A stretch of DNA of 64,000 nt, taken from positions 62,001 through 126,000 of the forward strand of contig JADJOY010000009.1 in the NCBI GenBank assembly GCA_016713535.1, in the 5' to 3' direction. This document shows, piece by piece, positions 33,394 through 41,814 of this stretch (its first letter is position 1; every line of letters begins with the position of its first letter). Under the pieces are notes generated by a model. It ran no database searches and was not told the DNA's origin. It saw only the letters and a list, made by a program, of their open reading frames with translations. Origin of the DNA: JADJOY01 sp016713535 [NCBI: Deltaproteobacteria bacterium]. GTDB lineage: Bacteria > JADJOY01. The position numbers and the translations under genes are program-made.

Positions 33394-35313
33394 ATGAATC
33401 GTGCGGGTAAGCGGCCCCCGTCGAGCCCCATGCCCGTGCCGAAATCCCCTCGCCGAGCCTCGATCCGCGAGTGTGCGGTCGCCGCGACGCTCGTCTTCGT
33501 CGGGTCCCACCCGACCGCCGCTCCCGCCGCGACGTTTGCGGTGACCGTCACCGACCCCGGCGCGGACGGTGCGTGCGACACCCACTGCTCGCTGCGCGAC
33601 GCGATCGACGCGGCGAACGCGAGCCAGGGCGCGGACCTGATCACGGTCCCTCCCGGCTTCTACGAGCTCGGCGCTCCGCCGATCGTCCCCGGGCTGGCCA
33701 CCGAGTCCGCCGAGGTCACCCTCACCGACGACGTCACGCTGCTGGGCGCCGACCCGGAGGCCACGATCCTCGACGGTGGATTCCTGGTCGACGGGACCGT
33801 GAACGACACCAGCCCCGCCGTCATCGCCGTGGCGGTGGGGGTGAGCGCGACCCTGGCGTCGCTCACGATCCAGAACGGGCTCGGCGGCATCCACAACGAC
33901 GGCACGCTCACCGTCGACACCTGCTCGATCCGCGGCAACGGCGGGCCCGCACCCTACGCGGTGCCGTACGACGCCTCGGGTGGGCTCTCGAACGCGGGCT
34001 CGCTCACGGTGCTCGCGAGCCGTGTCGAGTCGAACGCCGCGCCGTTCGGCGGTGGGCTCATGAACACCGGCACGGCGCACGTCGAGGACAGCACGTTTTC
34101 GGCCAACATCGCGAGCCTGGGCGGCGCGATCCTCGACTTCGGCTCGCTCACGATCCGCGGCTCGACGTTGCGCGACAACGTCGCGGTCACGGTGGGGAGC
34201 GTGCCGGGCTCGGGCGGCGCCATCGCCAGCGCCGGCGAGAGCGTGATCGAGGACTCGACCCTGGCGTGGAACGAAGCCGTCGTCGGTGGCGCGCTGTTCG
34301 TCGCGACCGGCGCCGCGACCATGACCGTGAGCGGCTCCTCCGTGACGCTCAACGTCGCCGACGCCGCGAGCGGCGCCATCGCGAACGGCTTCCCGGGCTG
34401 GGGGGGGCTCGCGCCCGAGCCGGGCGGCACGCTCGCGATCGACGGCAGCAGCATCGCGAGCAACCTCGGGGCGGGGGTCGTCGCCTACGGTGGCACGAGC
34501 TCACTGGTCCGGAGCGCGGTGGTGACCAACCGGGGCGTCGGGCTGCGCAACCTCGCGCGTGGGGCGAACCACCTCGACGACCTCGTGAGCGTCGAGAACA
34601 CGACGCTCTCGGCGAACGGCTGGGACACGGCCCCCTCCGACGCGGCGCAGATCGTGAACGACGAGGTGCTCGTGCTCCACCACGCGACCCTCGTGGCGGG
34701 CGCGTCGGGCGTCGCGCTTCGCACCGCGGCCTCCGGTGGCGCGGCGATGCACGGATCGGTGATCGACGGTACGTGCGCGGCGACCAGCGGCGGCGCGCCG
34801 GCGATCACCTCGGACGGCGGCAACGTCGAGAGTCCCGCGAGCACCTGTGGGCTCACCGGGGTGACCGATCACGCTGACGTCGCCGATCCTCGCCTCGGCC
34901 CGCTCGGCGCCGAGAGCGGCTCGACGCCCGTCCACGCGCTGCTCGCCGGGAGCGTCGCGGTCGACGCGGCCGGGACCGCCGGGTGTCCCGCGGTCGACCA
35001 GCGTGGCGCCGCGCGGCCGGTGGACGGTCACGGCTCGGGTGAGCCCGCCTGCGACGCCGGAGCCTACGAGGCCTGTGGTGGCGAGGACGGTGACGGCGAT
35101 GGCATCGGGGACGGCTGCGACGACTGCCCCGACGAGCCCAACCCGGACCAGGCCGACAGCGACGGAGATGGGCTCGGCGATGCGTGCGACGCGGCGACCT
35201 GCGCCACGATCCCGGGCGCCGCCGCGGGGTCCAGTGGCGCGCCGCTCGCCGCGCTCGCGCCGCTGGTCGCGGCGTGGCTGGCCGCGAACCGCTTGCGTCG
35301 CCGCGAGCGCTGA
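33394..35313 (+). CDS. Secreted right-handed beta-helix protein with calcium repeats and C-terminal anchor
   Basis: A protein of about 639 residues. The signal peptide ends around HPTAAPAATF. The mature start CDTHCSLRDAIDAANAS is the CSLRxAI motif of polymorphic parallel beta-helix proteins. About 450 residues of helix coils follow, with repeating GG, N and ST ladders (ALMNTGTAHVEDSTFSANIA-like coils). Next are thrombospondin-3 repeats (DGDGDGIGDGCDDCPDEPN, DSDGDGLGDACD), which bind calcium. A hydrophobic helix (APLAALAPLVAAWLAA) and RLRRRER end the chain, like a cell-surface sorting tail. ATG 33394 is chosen, ATG 33430 is possible. It is probably a surface-displayed adhesin or polysaccharide-binding protein. 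Confidence 0.82.
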   Translation: MNRAGKRPPSSPMPVPKSPRRASIRECAVAATLVFVGSHPTAAPAATFAVTVTDPGADGACDTHCSLRDAIDAANASQGADLITVPPGFYELGAPPIVPGLATESAEVTLTDDVTLLGADPEATILDGGFLVDGTVNDTSPAVIAVAVGVSATLASLTIQNGLGGIHNDGTLTVDTCSIRGNGGPAPYAVPYDASGGLSNAGSLTVLASRVESNAAPFGGGLMNTGTAHVEDSTFSANIASLGGAILDFGSLTIRGSTLRDNVAVTVGSVPGSGGAIASAGESVIEDSTLAWNEAVVGGALFVATGAATMTVSGSSVTLNVADAASGAIANGFPGWGGLAPEPGGTLAIDGSSIASNLGAGVVAYGGTSSLVRSAVVTNRGVGLRNLARGANHLDDLVSVENTTLSANGWDTAPSDAAQIVNDEVLVLHHATLVAGASGVALRTAASGGAAMHGSVIDGTCAATSGGAPAITSDGGNVESPASTCGLTGVTDHADVADPRLGPLGAESGSTPVHALLAGSVAVDAAGTAGCPAVDQRGAARPVDGHGSGEPACDAGAYEACGGEDGDGDGIGDGCDDCPDEPNPDQADSDGDGLGDACDAATCATIPGAAAGSSGAPLAALAPLVAAWLAANRLRRRER

Positions 35314-35412
35314 TCCCGCTTGCGTCGCGGGCCCGCGTTGGGCACGATCCGCGCGCGTCTCGTATCCACGCCTGCCCCTTCCCCGTCCGCCGCTCCACCG
35401 ACGTCCGAATCG

Positions 35413-38228
35413 ATGCGTATCCCGCCGACCCTGGTGCGCGCCGCGCTCACCGCGCTCGTGATCCTGATCGCGAGCGCCGCGCGCGCCGACTACGTCACCG
35501 TCAACGTCCCGCCCACGTCGGTCACCACGCAGCGCGGCAGCACCGGCGCGCAGCCGCTCGCGGTGCTCGCGCAGAAGGACCTGACCGGAACCACCACCGA
35601 GCCGACGCGCGCGCAGCGCTACACGCCGAGCATCTTCGGCTACCAGGGCACGTTCACGTTCGCGCTCCCCGAGGGGCTCGACGTGACGGCCGCCTCCGGG
35701 CTCGCGCTGGTGTCCAACTTCTACGGCCAGCCGCGCGGCGCGCAGCGCTGGACGTTCCAGGTCCGCGACTTCGCGGCCGGAAGCTGGCTCACCCTCGGCT
35801 ACAACGACGGCGCCACGTACCACACCTGGCAGCCGCTCTCGTTCCCGCTCTCCGGTGACTTCTCGCGCTTCGTGAACGCGGCGCGCGAGCTCTCGGTCCG
35901 CTACTTCACCTACAGCCCGGTCGACTGGAGTGACCTCGACGTGCTGGTGTTCGCGGTGACGAGCTTCGTTCCCGATCCGCCGCCACCTCCGCCCTTTCCC
36001 GCCGACGCGTCCGGGCTGCGCTCGGTCTTCTCCGGCGCGTTCACCAACGTCCCGGACCAGCTCGACTACGTCGCGAACGTCCACGACCTCGTCATCACCA
36101 GCTCCGGGAAGAGCAAGATCGCGGCGATCCACGCCGCCAACCCGGACACAACCGTGTACCGCTACGCCAAAGTGGCGGGAGCGTCGCCGAGCGACCCGCG
36201 CTGGGACCAGGTGTTGGCGGCGGGCCTGTTGTGGAACGGCCCGAGCGGGAACCCGGTGGCGAACACCCAGTTCGGCTGGAACTGGCTCGACATCACGACG
36301 CCCGAGAAGCGCGCCGCGTGGGTCGAGATCCTCGTCGCCAACCTGCGCGAGCAGCTCGCCCTCGGCTACGACGCGGTCTACCTCGACAACTGCGGCATCA
36401 TCGACCCGAGCCTGATCAACGAGTACCCGCTCGACTACTCCGACACCAGCTACTACGCGGCGATCGGCGACGTGCTCGCGCGGGTCCGCGCGGCGCTGCC
36501 GGAGTGCCGCTCCTCATCAACAGCTACACCGGCGGCCAGCCCGAGGGCCGGCGCGGGCTCGAGTACCTGGCCAGCGTGGACGGGCTCTCGTTCGAGGCCT
36601 TCAGCATGAAGGCCTCGAGCAAGTTCATGGACCGCGCGCGCTGGCTGCAGCAGCTCGGCGACTTCGCGCGCGCGCTCGACCAGGGGAAGGTCGCGGTGGC
36701 GATGGACTACATGCAGGTGGGCGACATGCAGCGCCGCATGTGGTCGCTGGCGTCTTACCTGCTGGTGAACGCGCCCGACGCTTACCACCGCATCCTCGGC
36801 ACCAACACCCAGGCCGACCTCCAGGAGTACGCCGAGGACAAGCTCGACCTCGGCGAGGCGCTCGGCGCGCTCACGCTCCGCGACGACGGGCTCGTCGAGC
36901 GGCGCTACACCGGCGGGCGGGTGATCGCGAACCCGGACCCGACGCCCGTCACGTACACGTTCGACGAGGGCGCCTGGGAGAGCCTCACCCTCAACGGCGG
37001 CGGCACCTACCCGAGCCCCACGTACCTCTCGTGGCAGCTCGTGGTGGCGCCGTCGGTCGCGCTCGCGCCGAGCTCGGCGATGGTGGTGCGGCCCGCGCAG
37101 GTGGTGGAGCCGCCGCCATCGAGCGACGCCGTCGGCGTCCGCTCGGTGTTCGCGGGCGCGTTCTCGAACACCCCCGACCAGATCGACTACATCGCGACCG
37201 TCCACGATCTGGCGATCACCAGCTCGGGCGCCAGCAAGGTGGCCGCGCTGCACGCGGCCAACCCCGATGAGCCGATCTTCGCCTACGACAAGATCGCGGG
37301 CGCGGAGCCGGGCGAGCCGCGCTGGGACCAGGTGGTGGCGGCGGGCCTCGTCTGGTACGGCCCGAGCGGGAACCCCGTCACCCAGACCCAGTTCGGCTGG
37401 TACTGGCTCGATATCGGGACGCCCGAGAAGCGCGCCGCGTGGGTCCAGATCCTCGTCGCCGACATCGAGGAGCTGCTGTCGCGTGGCTACGACGGCGTCT
37501 ACCTCGACAACTGCGGGATCATCGATCCCAGCCTCATCAGCGAGTTCCCCGGCGACTACGGCGACGACACCTACTACGCCAACGTCGGCCTGGTGCTCGC
37601 GGAGGTGCGTGCCGCGCTGCCCGCGGACGTGAAGGTGCTGATCAACAGCTACACCGGCGGCCAGCCAGAGGGACGGCGCGGGCTCGAGTACCTGCCCTAC
37701 GTCGACGGTATCTCGTTCGAAGCCTTCAGCATGAAGGCCTCCACCAAGTTCATGGACCGGGCGCGCTGGATCCAGCAGCTCGCCGACTTCGGCTACGCGC
37801 TCTCGCTCGGCAAGTTCGCGATCGCCATGGACTACATGCAGACCGGCGACATGCAGCGGCGCATGTGGTCGCTGGCGTCCTACCTGCTGGTGAACACCGA
37901 CGCCGCGTACCACCGCATCGCCGGGACCAACGTCCAGGCCGATCTGCAGCAGTACTCCGAGGATCAGCTCCAGATCGGAGGTGCGCTGACCGGAGCGATC
38001 GAGCGGCCCGACGGCCTGTTCGAGCGCGTCTACACGGGCGGCACGGTGGTCGCGAACCCCAACGCCACGACCACGACGTACACCCTCGGCCCCGGCACCT
38101 GGGAGAGCCTGGTGCTGACCGGCGGTGGCACCTACCCGAGCCCGGGCGGGATCGCGTGGCAGGTGTTGAACGGCGGCTCGATCGCGCTGGCGCCCAACAC
38201 CGCCGTCATCGTGCGATCGTCGCCGTAG
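35413..38228 (+). CDS. Secreted tandem GHL15-like glycoside hydrolase, frame broken near 36501-36504
   Basis: A protein of about 938 residues after repair. A signal peptide (RAALTALVILIASAARA) and a 190-residue beta-rich domain precede a Pro-rich linker. Two tandem copies of a TIM-barrel domain then follow, each with YDAVYLDNCGIIDP-type and AMDYMQxGDMQRRMWSLAS blocks, like putative hydrolases of the GHL15/GH114-like group that carry an Asp near LDN. The first copy is broken: ARVRAALPE shifts frame before LLINSYTGGQPEGRRG. Adding one base in GGAG (36501-36504) restores PEVPLLINSYTGG and makes the length divisible by three. The second copy has the intact RAALPADVKVLINSYTGG. It is probably extracellular and acts on a polysaccharide. 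Confidence 0.78.
36013..38221 (+). repeat. Tandem duplication of a 374-codon hydrolase domain
   Basis: Copy 1 spans about 36013-37100 and copy 2 about 37134-38221, offset 1,121 bp (1,122 if the missing base is restored). Long blocks are nearly identical in protein and DNA, for example AFSMKAS and SYTGGQPEGRRGLEYL, while ends and loops differ. It looks like an old in-frame duplication. Confidence 0.8.
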
Positions 38229-38817
38229 GCGCGCGGGACGGCTCGGGCTCGAACGTCACCTTGTCGTACACATCGGCCAGCGCGAGGCGGCAGCTGGTCG
38301 AAGGGAGGTCGAGGCTCGCGCCGAGCCCGCTCGCCTCGCTGAGCACCCAGTGCTCGCCGTCGCGCACGTAGCGCTCGATGCGGGGCTGGTCCTGGGCGAC
38401 GACCAGGTACTCGCGGAGCGATTCGAGGCGTCGGTAATGAGCGAACTTCTCGCCACGGTCGTACGCCTCACTGCTGGGTGTGAGCACCTCGACGATCACC
38501 GTCGGGTTGAGGAGGGTGTCGCCGTGCTCGTCTTCGAGCTGGGGCTGCCCGCACACCACGAGCACGTCCGGATACGTGTATGGGCCGGTCGGCGAGACCT
38601 TCACCCGCATGTCCGACTGGTAGGCCTCGCACGGCCGGCCTTTGAGGTGATTCCCGATCTCGCGACAGATGCTCGCGGCGATCAGGTTGTGGGCACGGCT
38701 GGCGCCGGTCATGGCCAGGATCTGGCCGTTCACGAGCTCGCTGCGCGTCTCGGACGCGCGCTCCAGGGCGAGGTACTCGGCGGCCGTGTAGCTGGACCGT
38801 GCGGGCTCGGGAGCCAT
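38206..38817 (-). CDS. Uma2-family predicted endonuclease
   Basis: A 203-residue protein with the PD-(D/E)XK-like pattern of Uma2 proteins: YLALERASETRSELVNGQIL, then TYPDVLVVCGQPQ (Asp) and TVIVEVLTPSSEAYDRGEKF (Glu and following residues). Uma2 genes are abundant as single copies in some bacteria and their role is unclear; some may be mobile. ATG 38817 is the first start. Its 3' end overlaps the hydrolase gene end by 23 bp, tail to tail. Confidence 0.9.
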   Translation of the reverse strand: MAPEPARSSYTAAEYLALERASETRSELVNGQILAMTGASRAHNLIAASICREIGNHLKGRPCEAYQSDMRVKVSPTGPYTYPDVLVVCGQPQLEDEHGDTLLNPTVIVEVLTPSSEAYDRGEKFAHYRRLESLREYLVVAQDQPRIERYVRDGEHWVLSEASGLGASLDLPSTSCRLALADVYDKVTFEPEPSRAPTATIAR

Positions 38818-38881
38818 GCCTCGATCACGCTAAGGCCGCGAATCGGGCGGGTCAAGCGGAGCCCGGCGAGGGCGGCAGCGC

Positions 38882-39079
38882 TCAGTCCTCGACGAGCGAG
38901 AGCGCGCCGGTGGGGCAGTACTTGATCGCGTTCCTGACCGCGTCGAGCTGCTCGGCGGGCGGGATCGGCTGCTTCACCTCCACGGTCTTGGTGCCTCCGA
39001 CCGTGAAGATCTCGGGCGCCTCCTCCTCGGTGCACACGCCGTGGGACTGGCAGAGCACGGGGTTCACGACGATTCGCAT
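38882..39079 (-). CDS. Ferredoxin with His in the second cluster position
   Basis: A 65-residue ferredoxin starting MRIVVNPVLCQSHGVC and ending KYCPTGALSLVED. The cluster motif is C-x2-H-x2-C ... C-P, so one usual cysteine is His. This pattern is common in ferredoxins encoded beside P450s in actinobacteria and supports a [3Fe-4S] or His-ligated cluster. It starts 59 bp after the P450 stop on the same strand and is very probably the electron donor of that enzyme. No ferredoxin reductase is in the window. Confidence 0.93.
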   Translation of the reverse strand: MRIVVNPVLCQSHGVCTEEEAPEIFTVGGTKTVEVKQPIPPAEQLDAVRNAIKYCPTGALSLVED

Positions 39080-39138
39080 GGGGGCTCCCCAGGGAAGCGG
39101 CGGCGAAGGATCGCCGCCCTCCACGAACAAAGCGGACC

Positions 39139-40518
39139 TCAATGGAGCCGGCGGTAGCGCACGCGGGCCGGATGCTTGGGGCCCACCACCATCGCCGCGT
39201 AGTCGGGTGGGTAGTCGCTCTCGACGAGCTCGAACTCGAAGTGGTGGAGCAGCCGCGCCCAGATGGTCTTGATCTGGTTGAGCGCGAACGAGATGCCGCG
39301 GCACTTGTGCCGCCCGCCGCCGAACGGGATCCACGCGAAGGGCAGCTTGTCCGCAGGATCGGGCGGCGCGAAGCGCTCGGGACGGAACCGCTCGGGCTCG
39401 GGAAAGACACCCGGCAGGCGCCCCGCCGCGAGCGGGCTCGCGAGCAGCATCGAGCCCGCCGGGAACACCCAGTCCTTGTAGCGGACCTCGCTCATCACCG
39501 CGCGCATGAGCAGGATGAGCGGCGGGTGCATGCGGAGCGTCTCCTTCACGCTCCAGTCGATGTGATCCATGGAGCGCACCGCGTAGTAATCCAGCGGCTT
39601 GCCGGTGGCGACGCTGGCGCGCACTTCCTTCACCACGTTCGCGAGCGCCTCCGGGTTGCGGTGCAGCTCGATCCCGGTCCACGCCGCGGTGGTGGAGCTG
39701 GTGTGGTGCCCCGCGAAGAGCAGCACGATCAAGAGCCCGGCGATCTCGTGGATGCTGAGCTTGGTGCCGTCCGAGTAGCGCGCGTCGATGAAGCACTGCA
39801 GCATGTCGTCGTGGCGCTCGCCCTTGGTGAGCCGCTCGTCGACGATCGCACCGATCAGCTCCGAGAGCCGCGCCCGCGCGCGATCGCGCTTGCGGAACCC
39901 CGGCAGCGGGGCGTTCGGCCAGAAGAAGGCGAACGGATTGAAACCTTTCTCGAGGTCCACGAAGAGGTCGGAGAATTCGCTGTCGAGGCGCTCGCGGATC
40001 TCCTGCCCGAGCAGGCAGCGGCTCGCGATGTAGATCGAGAGCTCCTTCATCGCGAAGAGCAGATCGACCTCGCCCGAGTCGCCCCAGCGCTCGACGAACG
40101 CGTCGATCTCCTGGGTCATCTTGGGCGCGTAGGTGCGCATGGTGCGGTCCTGGAGCGCCGGCAACGCGAAGCCGATCTGCTCCATCATCCGCTCGGGGGT
40201 GGTGTCGTAGGCGACGCCTTCGCCGAACACCGGCACCGAGAACTTGTAGGCCTCCTTCTGCGAGAGCTGCTCGTCGGCGTCGTAGAAGAAGAACTGCTGC
40301 GCCTCGGGACCGGAGAGGAGCACCAGCTCCTTGCCGAGCGCCATCGGCAGCGCGGCGACCTCGCCGTGACGCTCGATCGCCGTCATCAAGAGCTTGAGCG
40401 GGTCCTTGCCGAGATCGAGGGTCCGCCCGAGGAGCGGGAAGCCGCCCTTGAGGCGCGGGACCGGCTGCGGCGGGCCGAGGGGAGCCGAGGGCGCTGCGAC
40501 AGGGGTGGCGATCGTCAT
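39139..40518 (-). CDS. Cytochrome P450, CYP51-like
   Basis: A 459-residue soluble P450. The I-helix is LLFAGHHTSSTTA, the ExxR helix is KETLRMHPP, and the haem loop is IPFGGGRHKCRGISFA. The B'-helix region VPVFGEGVAYDTTPERMMEQ closely follows the CYP51 (sterol 14-demethylase) pattern FGxxVxxD. CYP51 removes the 14-alpha methyl of sterols with O2 and electrons from ferredoxin. No squalene cyclase genes are in the window, so a sterol role rests on family similarity only. ATG 40518 has no ribosome-binding site; the promoter immediately upstream predicts a leaderless message. The divergent TetR gene is the likely regulator. Confidence 0.88.
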   Translation of the reverse strand: MTIATPVAAPSAPLGPPQPVPRLKGGFPLLGRTLDLGKDPLKLLMTAIERHGEVAALPMALGKELVLLSGPEAQQFFFYDADEQLSQKEAYKFSVPVFGEGVAYDTTPERMMEQIGFALPALQDRTMRTYAPKMTQEIDAFVERWGDSGEVDLLFAMKELSIYIASRCLLGQEIRERLDSEFSDLFVDLEKGFNPFAFFWPNAPLPGFRKRDRARARLSELIGAIVDERLTKGERHDDMLQCFIDARYSDGTKLSIHEIAGLLIVLLFAGHHTSSTTAAWTGIELHRNPEALANVVKEVRASVATGKPLDYYAVRSMDHIDWSVKETLRMHPPLILLMRAVMSEVRYKDWVFPAGSMLLASPLAAGRLPGVFPEPERFRPERFAPPDPADKLPFAWIPFGGGRHKCRGISFALNQIKTIWARLLHHFEFELVESDYPPDYAAMVVGPKHPARVRYRRLH

Positions 40519-40570
40519 GAGGAGAATATGCCGTCGTTTTCTTGAACGGTCAATCGTTTTATGGAATGCT
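40518..40570. promoter_or_regulatory. Divergent promoters sharing a TTGA-ACGG-TCAA palindrome
   Basis: Minus strand: TTGACC (40553-40548), 17-base spacer, CATATT (40530-40525), with +1 at or next to the P450 ATG at 40518. Plus strand: TTGAAC (40542-40547) with a weak AATGCT 17 bases on (40565-40570). The two -35 boxes adjoin as the imperfect palindrome TTGAACGGTCAA (40542-40553), a natural place for the TetR protein to block both promoters. Confidence 0.6.
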
Positions 40571-40580
40571 CGTTCGAGTC

Positions 40581-41246
40581 ATGGCAAGACCCCGCGCTCT
40601 CGCCGCCGCCCGCCAGGCCCGGACCGACATTTACCGGCGTTTGGTCCTCGACGCGGCCGAGCGCTGCTTCGCCCGTAGCGGCTTCGAGGCCACCAAGATC
40701 CAGGACATCGCCGCCGAGGCCGGGCTCTCGGTGGGCTCGCTCTACGGCGTGTTCCCGGGGAAGCGCGAGCTCCACGCCGCCCTCCAGGAGGAGCGTGGCG
40801 CCGAGCTCCTCGGACGCGCCCAGGAGGCGACCGCGCGCCAGGCGAGCCCCCTCGACGTGCTGCTCGAGGGCATCCGCGTCTACGTCGAGTTCTTCGTCGC
40901 CCACCCCGACTACCTGCGCATGAACCTGCGCCACGGCATCGCGTGGGCGCTCGGCCCTTCGCGCGAGGCGAGCGAGCAGACCGAGCAGTACGCGGCGTGG
41001 CGGCAGGGCTTCGAGCTCGCCGCCGCGATCTTTCGCCAGGCGATCGAAGCCGGACAGGTGATCGACGAGGATCCCGCTCTCCTGGCCAAGACCATGATCG
41101 CCATGCACCAGGTCCACCTCGCCGACTGGATCGAGAACGGGATGACGCTTTCGGCCGCGGAGCTGGTCGAACGCATCCACCGCCACTTCCACCGCACCTT
41201 CGCCACCCACCGAGGAGAGCCCCATGCCCGAGTTCCCACGCGCTGA
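40581..41246 (+). CDS. TetR-family regulator
   Basis: A 221-residue repressor. The DNA-binding helices are LVLDAAERCFARSGFEATKIQDIAAEAGLSVGSLYGVFPGK. The C-terminal 150 residues are helical with a ligand pocket like that of regulators of lipid and steroid genes. ATG 40581 (MARPRALAAARQ) is chosen; ATG 40566 is five codons earlier. It is divergent from the P450-ferredoxin genes and overlaps the NTF2-like gene by 23 bp. It probably represses both directions until a hydrophobic ligand binds. Confidence 0.92.
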   Translation: MARPRALAAARQARTDIYRRLVLDAAERCFARSGFEATKIQDIAAEAGLSVGSLYGVFPGKRELHAALQEERGAELLGRAQEATARQASPLDVLLEGIRVYVEFFVAHPDYLRMNLRHGIAWALGPSREASEQTEQYAAWRQGFELAAAIFRQAIEAGQVIDEDPALLAKTMIAMHQVHLADWIENGMTLSAAELVERIHRHFHRTFATHRGEPHARVPTR

Positions 41247-41773
41247 GATGGAAGAGATGGTGTCGCGCTGGCTCGCCACCAACGCCGAGGCCCGCGCCAC
41301 CGCCAACTGGACGCTGCTGGCGCCCTTCTACACGGACGACGCCGTCTACACGTACGACATCGGTCCCCTCCACCGGCTGGTGGCGCGCGGCATCGAGCGC
41401 ATCAAGGAGACGGCGCTCGGCGTCGACATGATGGGCTTCGACAACTGGAGCTTCCCGTACGAGACCACGGTCATCGACCACGTGAAGGGCGAGGTCATGG
41501 CGCGCTGGACCAACCGCGGACCCGGCCAGCGGCCCGACGGCAGCTACTACGAGTGCATGGGCACGAGCTGGTTCCGCTACGCCGGCAACTTCAAGTGGTC
41601 CGAGCAGATCGATCTCTTCGACCTGAGCCACGTGATCGCCGTGGTCGACGATCTCGGCGCGGCGGTGCTCGAGCCGCTCAAGATGAAGATGGACATGGTG
41701 CGCCCGCTCTTGATCGAGAAGCTCGAGGGGCAAGCCGCCCTCGATCGACCTGGCGGAGGTGCTCGGGCGCTGA
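41224..41773 (+). CDS. NTF2/SnoaL-like protein, frame broken near 41727-41730
   Basis: A protein of about 182 residues after repair. The fold pattern (EMVSRWLATNAEARATANW, LAPFYTDDAVYTYDIG, GSYYECMGTSWFRYAGNFKWSEQID) is that of NTF2-like polyketide cyclase/steroid isomerase relatives. The present frame runs on to 42342 through the convergent receptor gene. Removing one G from GGGG at 41727-41730 gives EKLEGKPPSIDLAEVLGR and TGA at 41771-41773, with a length divisible by three. ATG 41224 has a GAGGAGAG site and lies inside the TetR gene end. It probably binds or converts the same hydrophobic substrate as the P450. Confidence 0.78.
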
Positions 41774-41814
41774 CCGAGGGCGCGCGGCGGGCGGGCGCGG
41801 CCGCGCCCGAGCCC

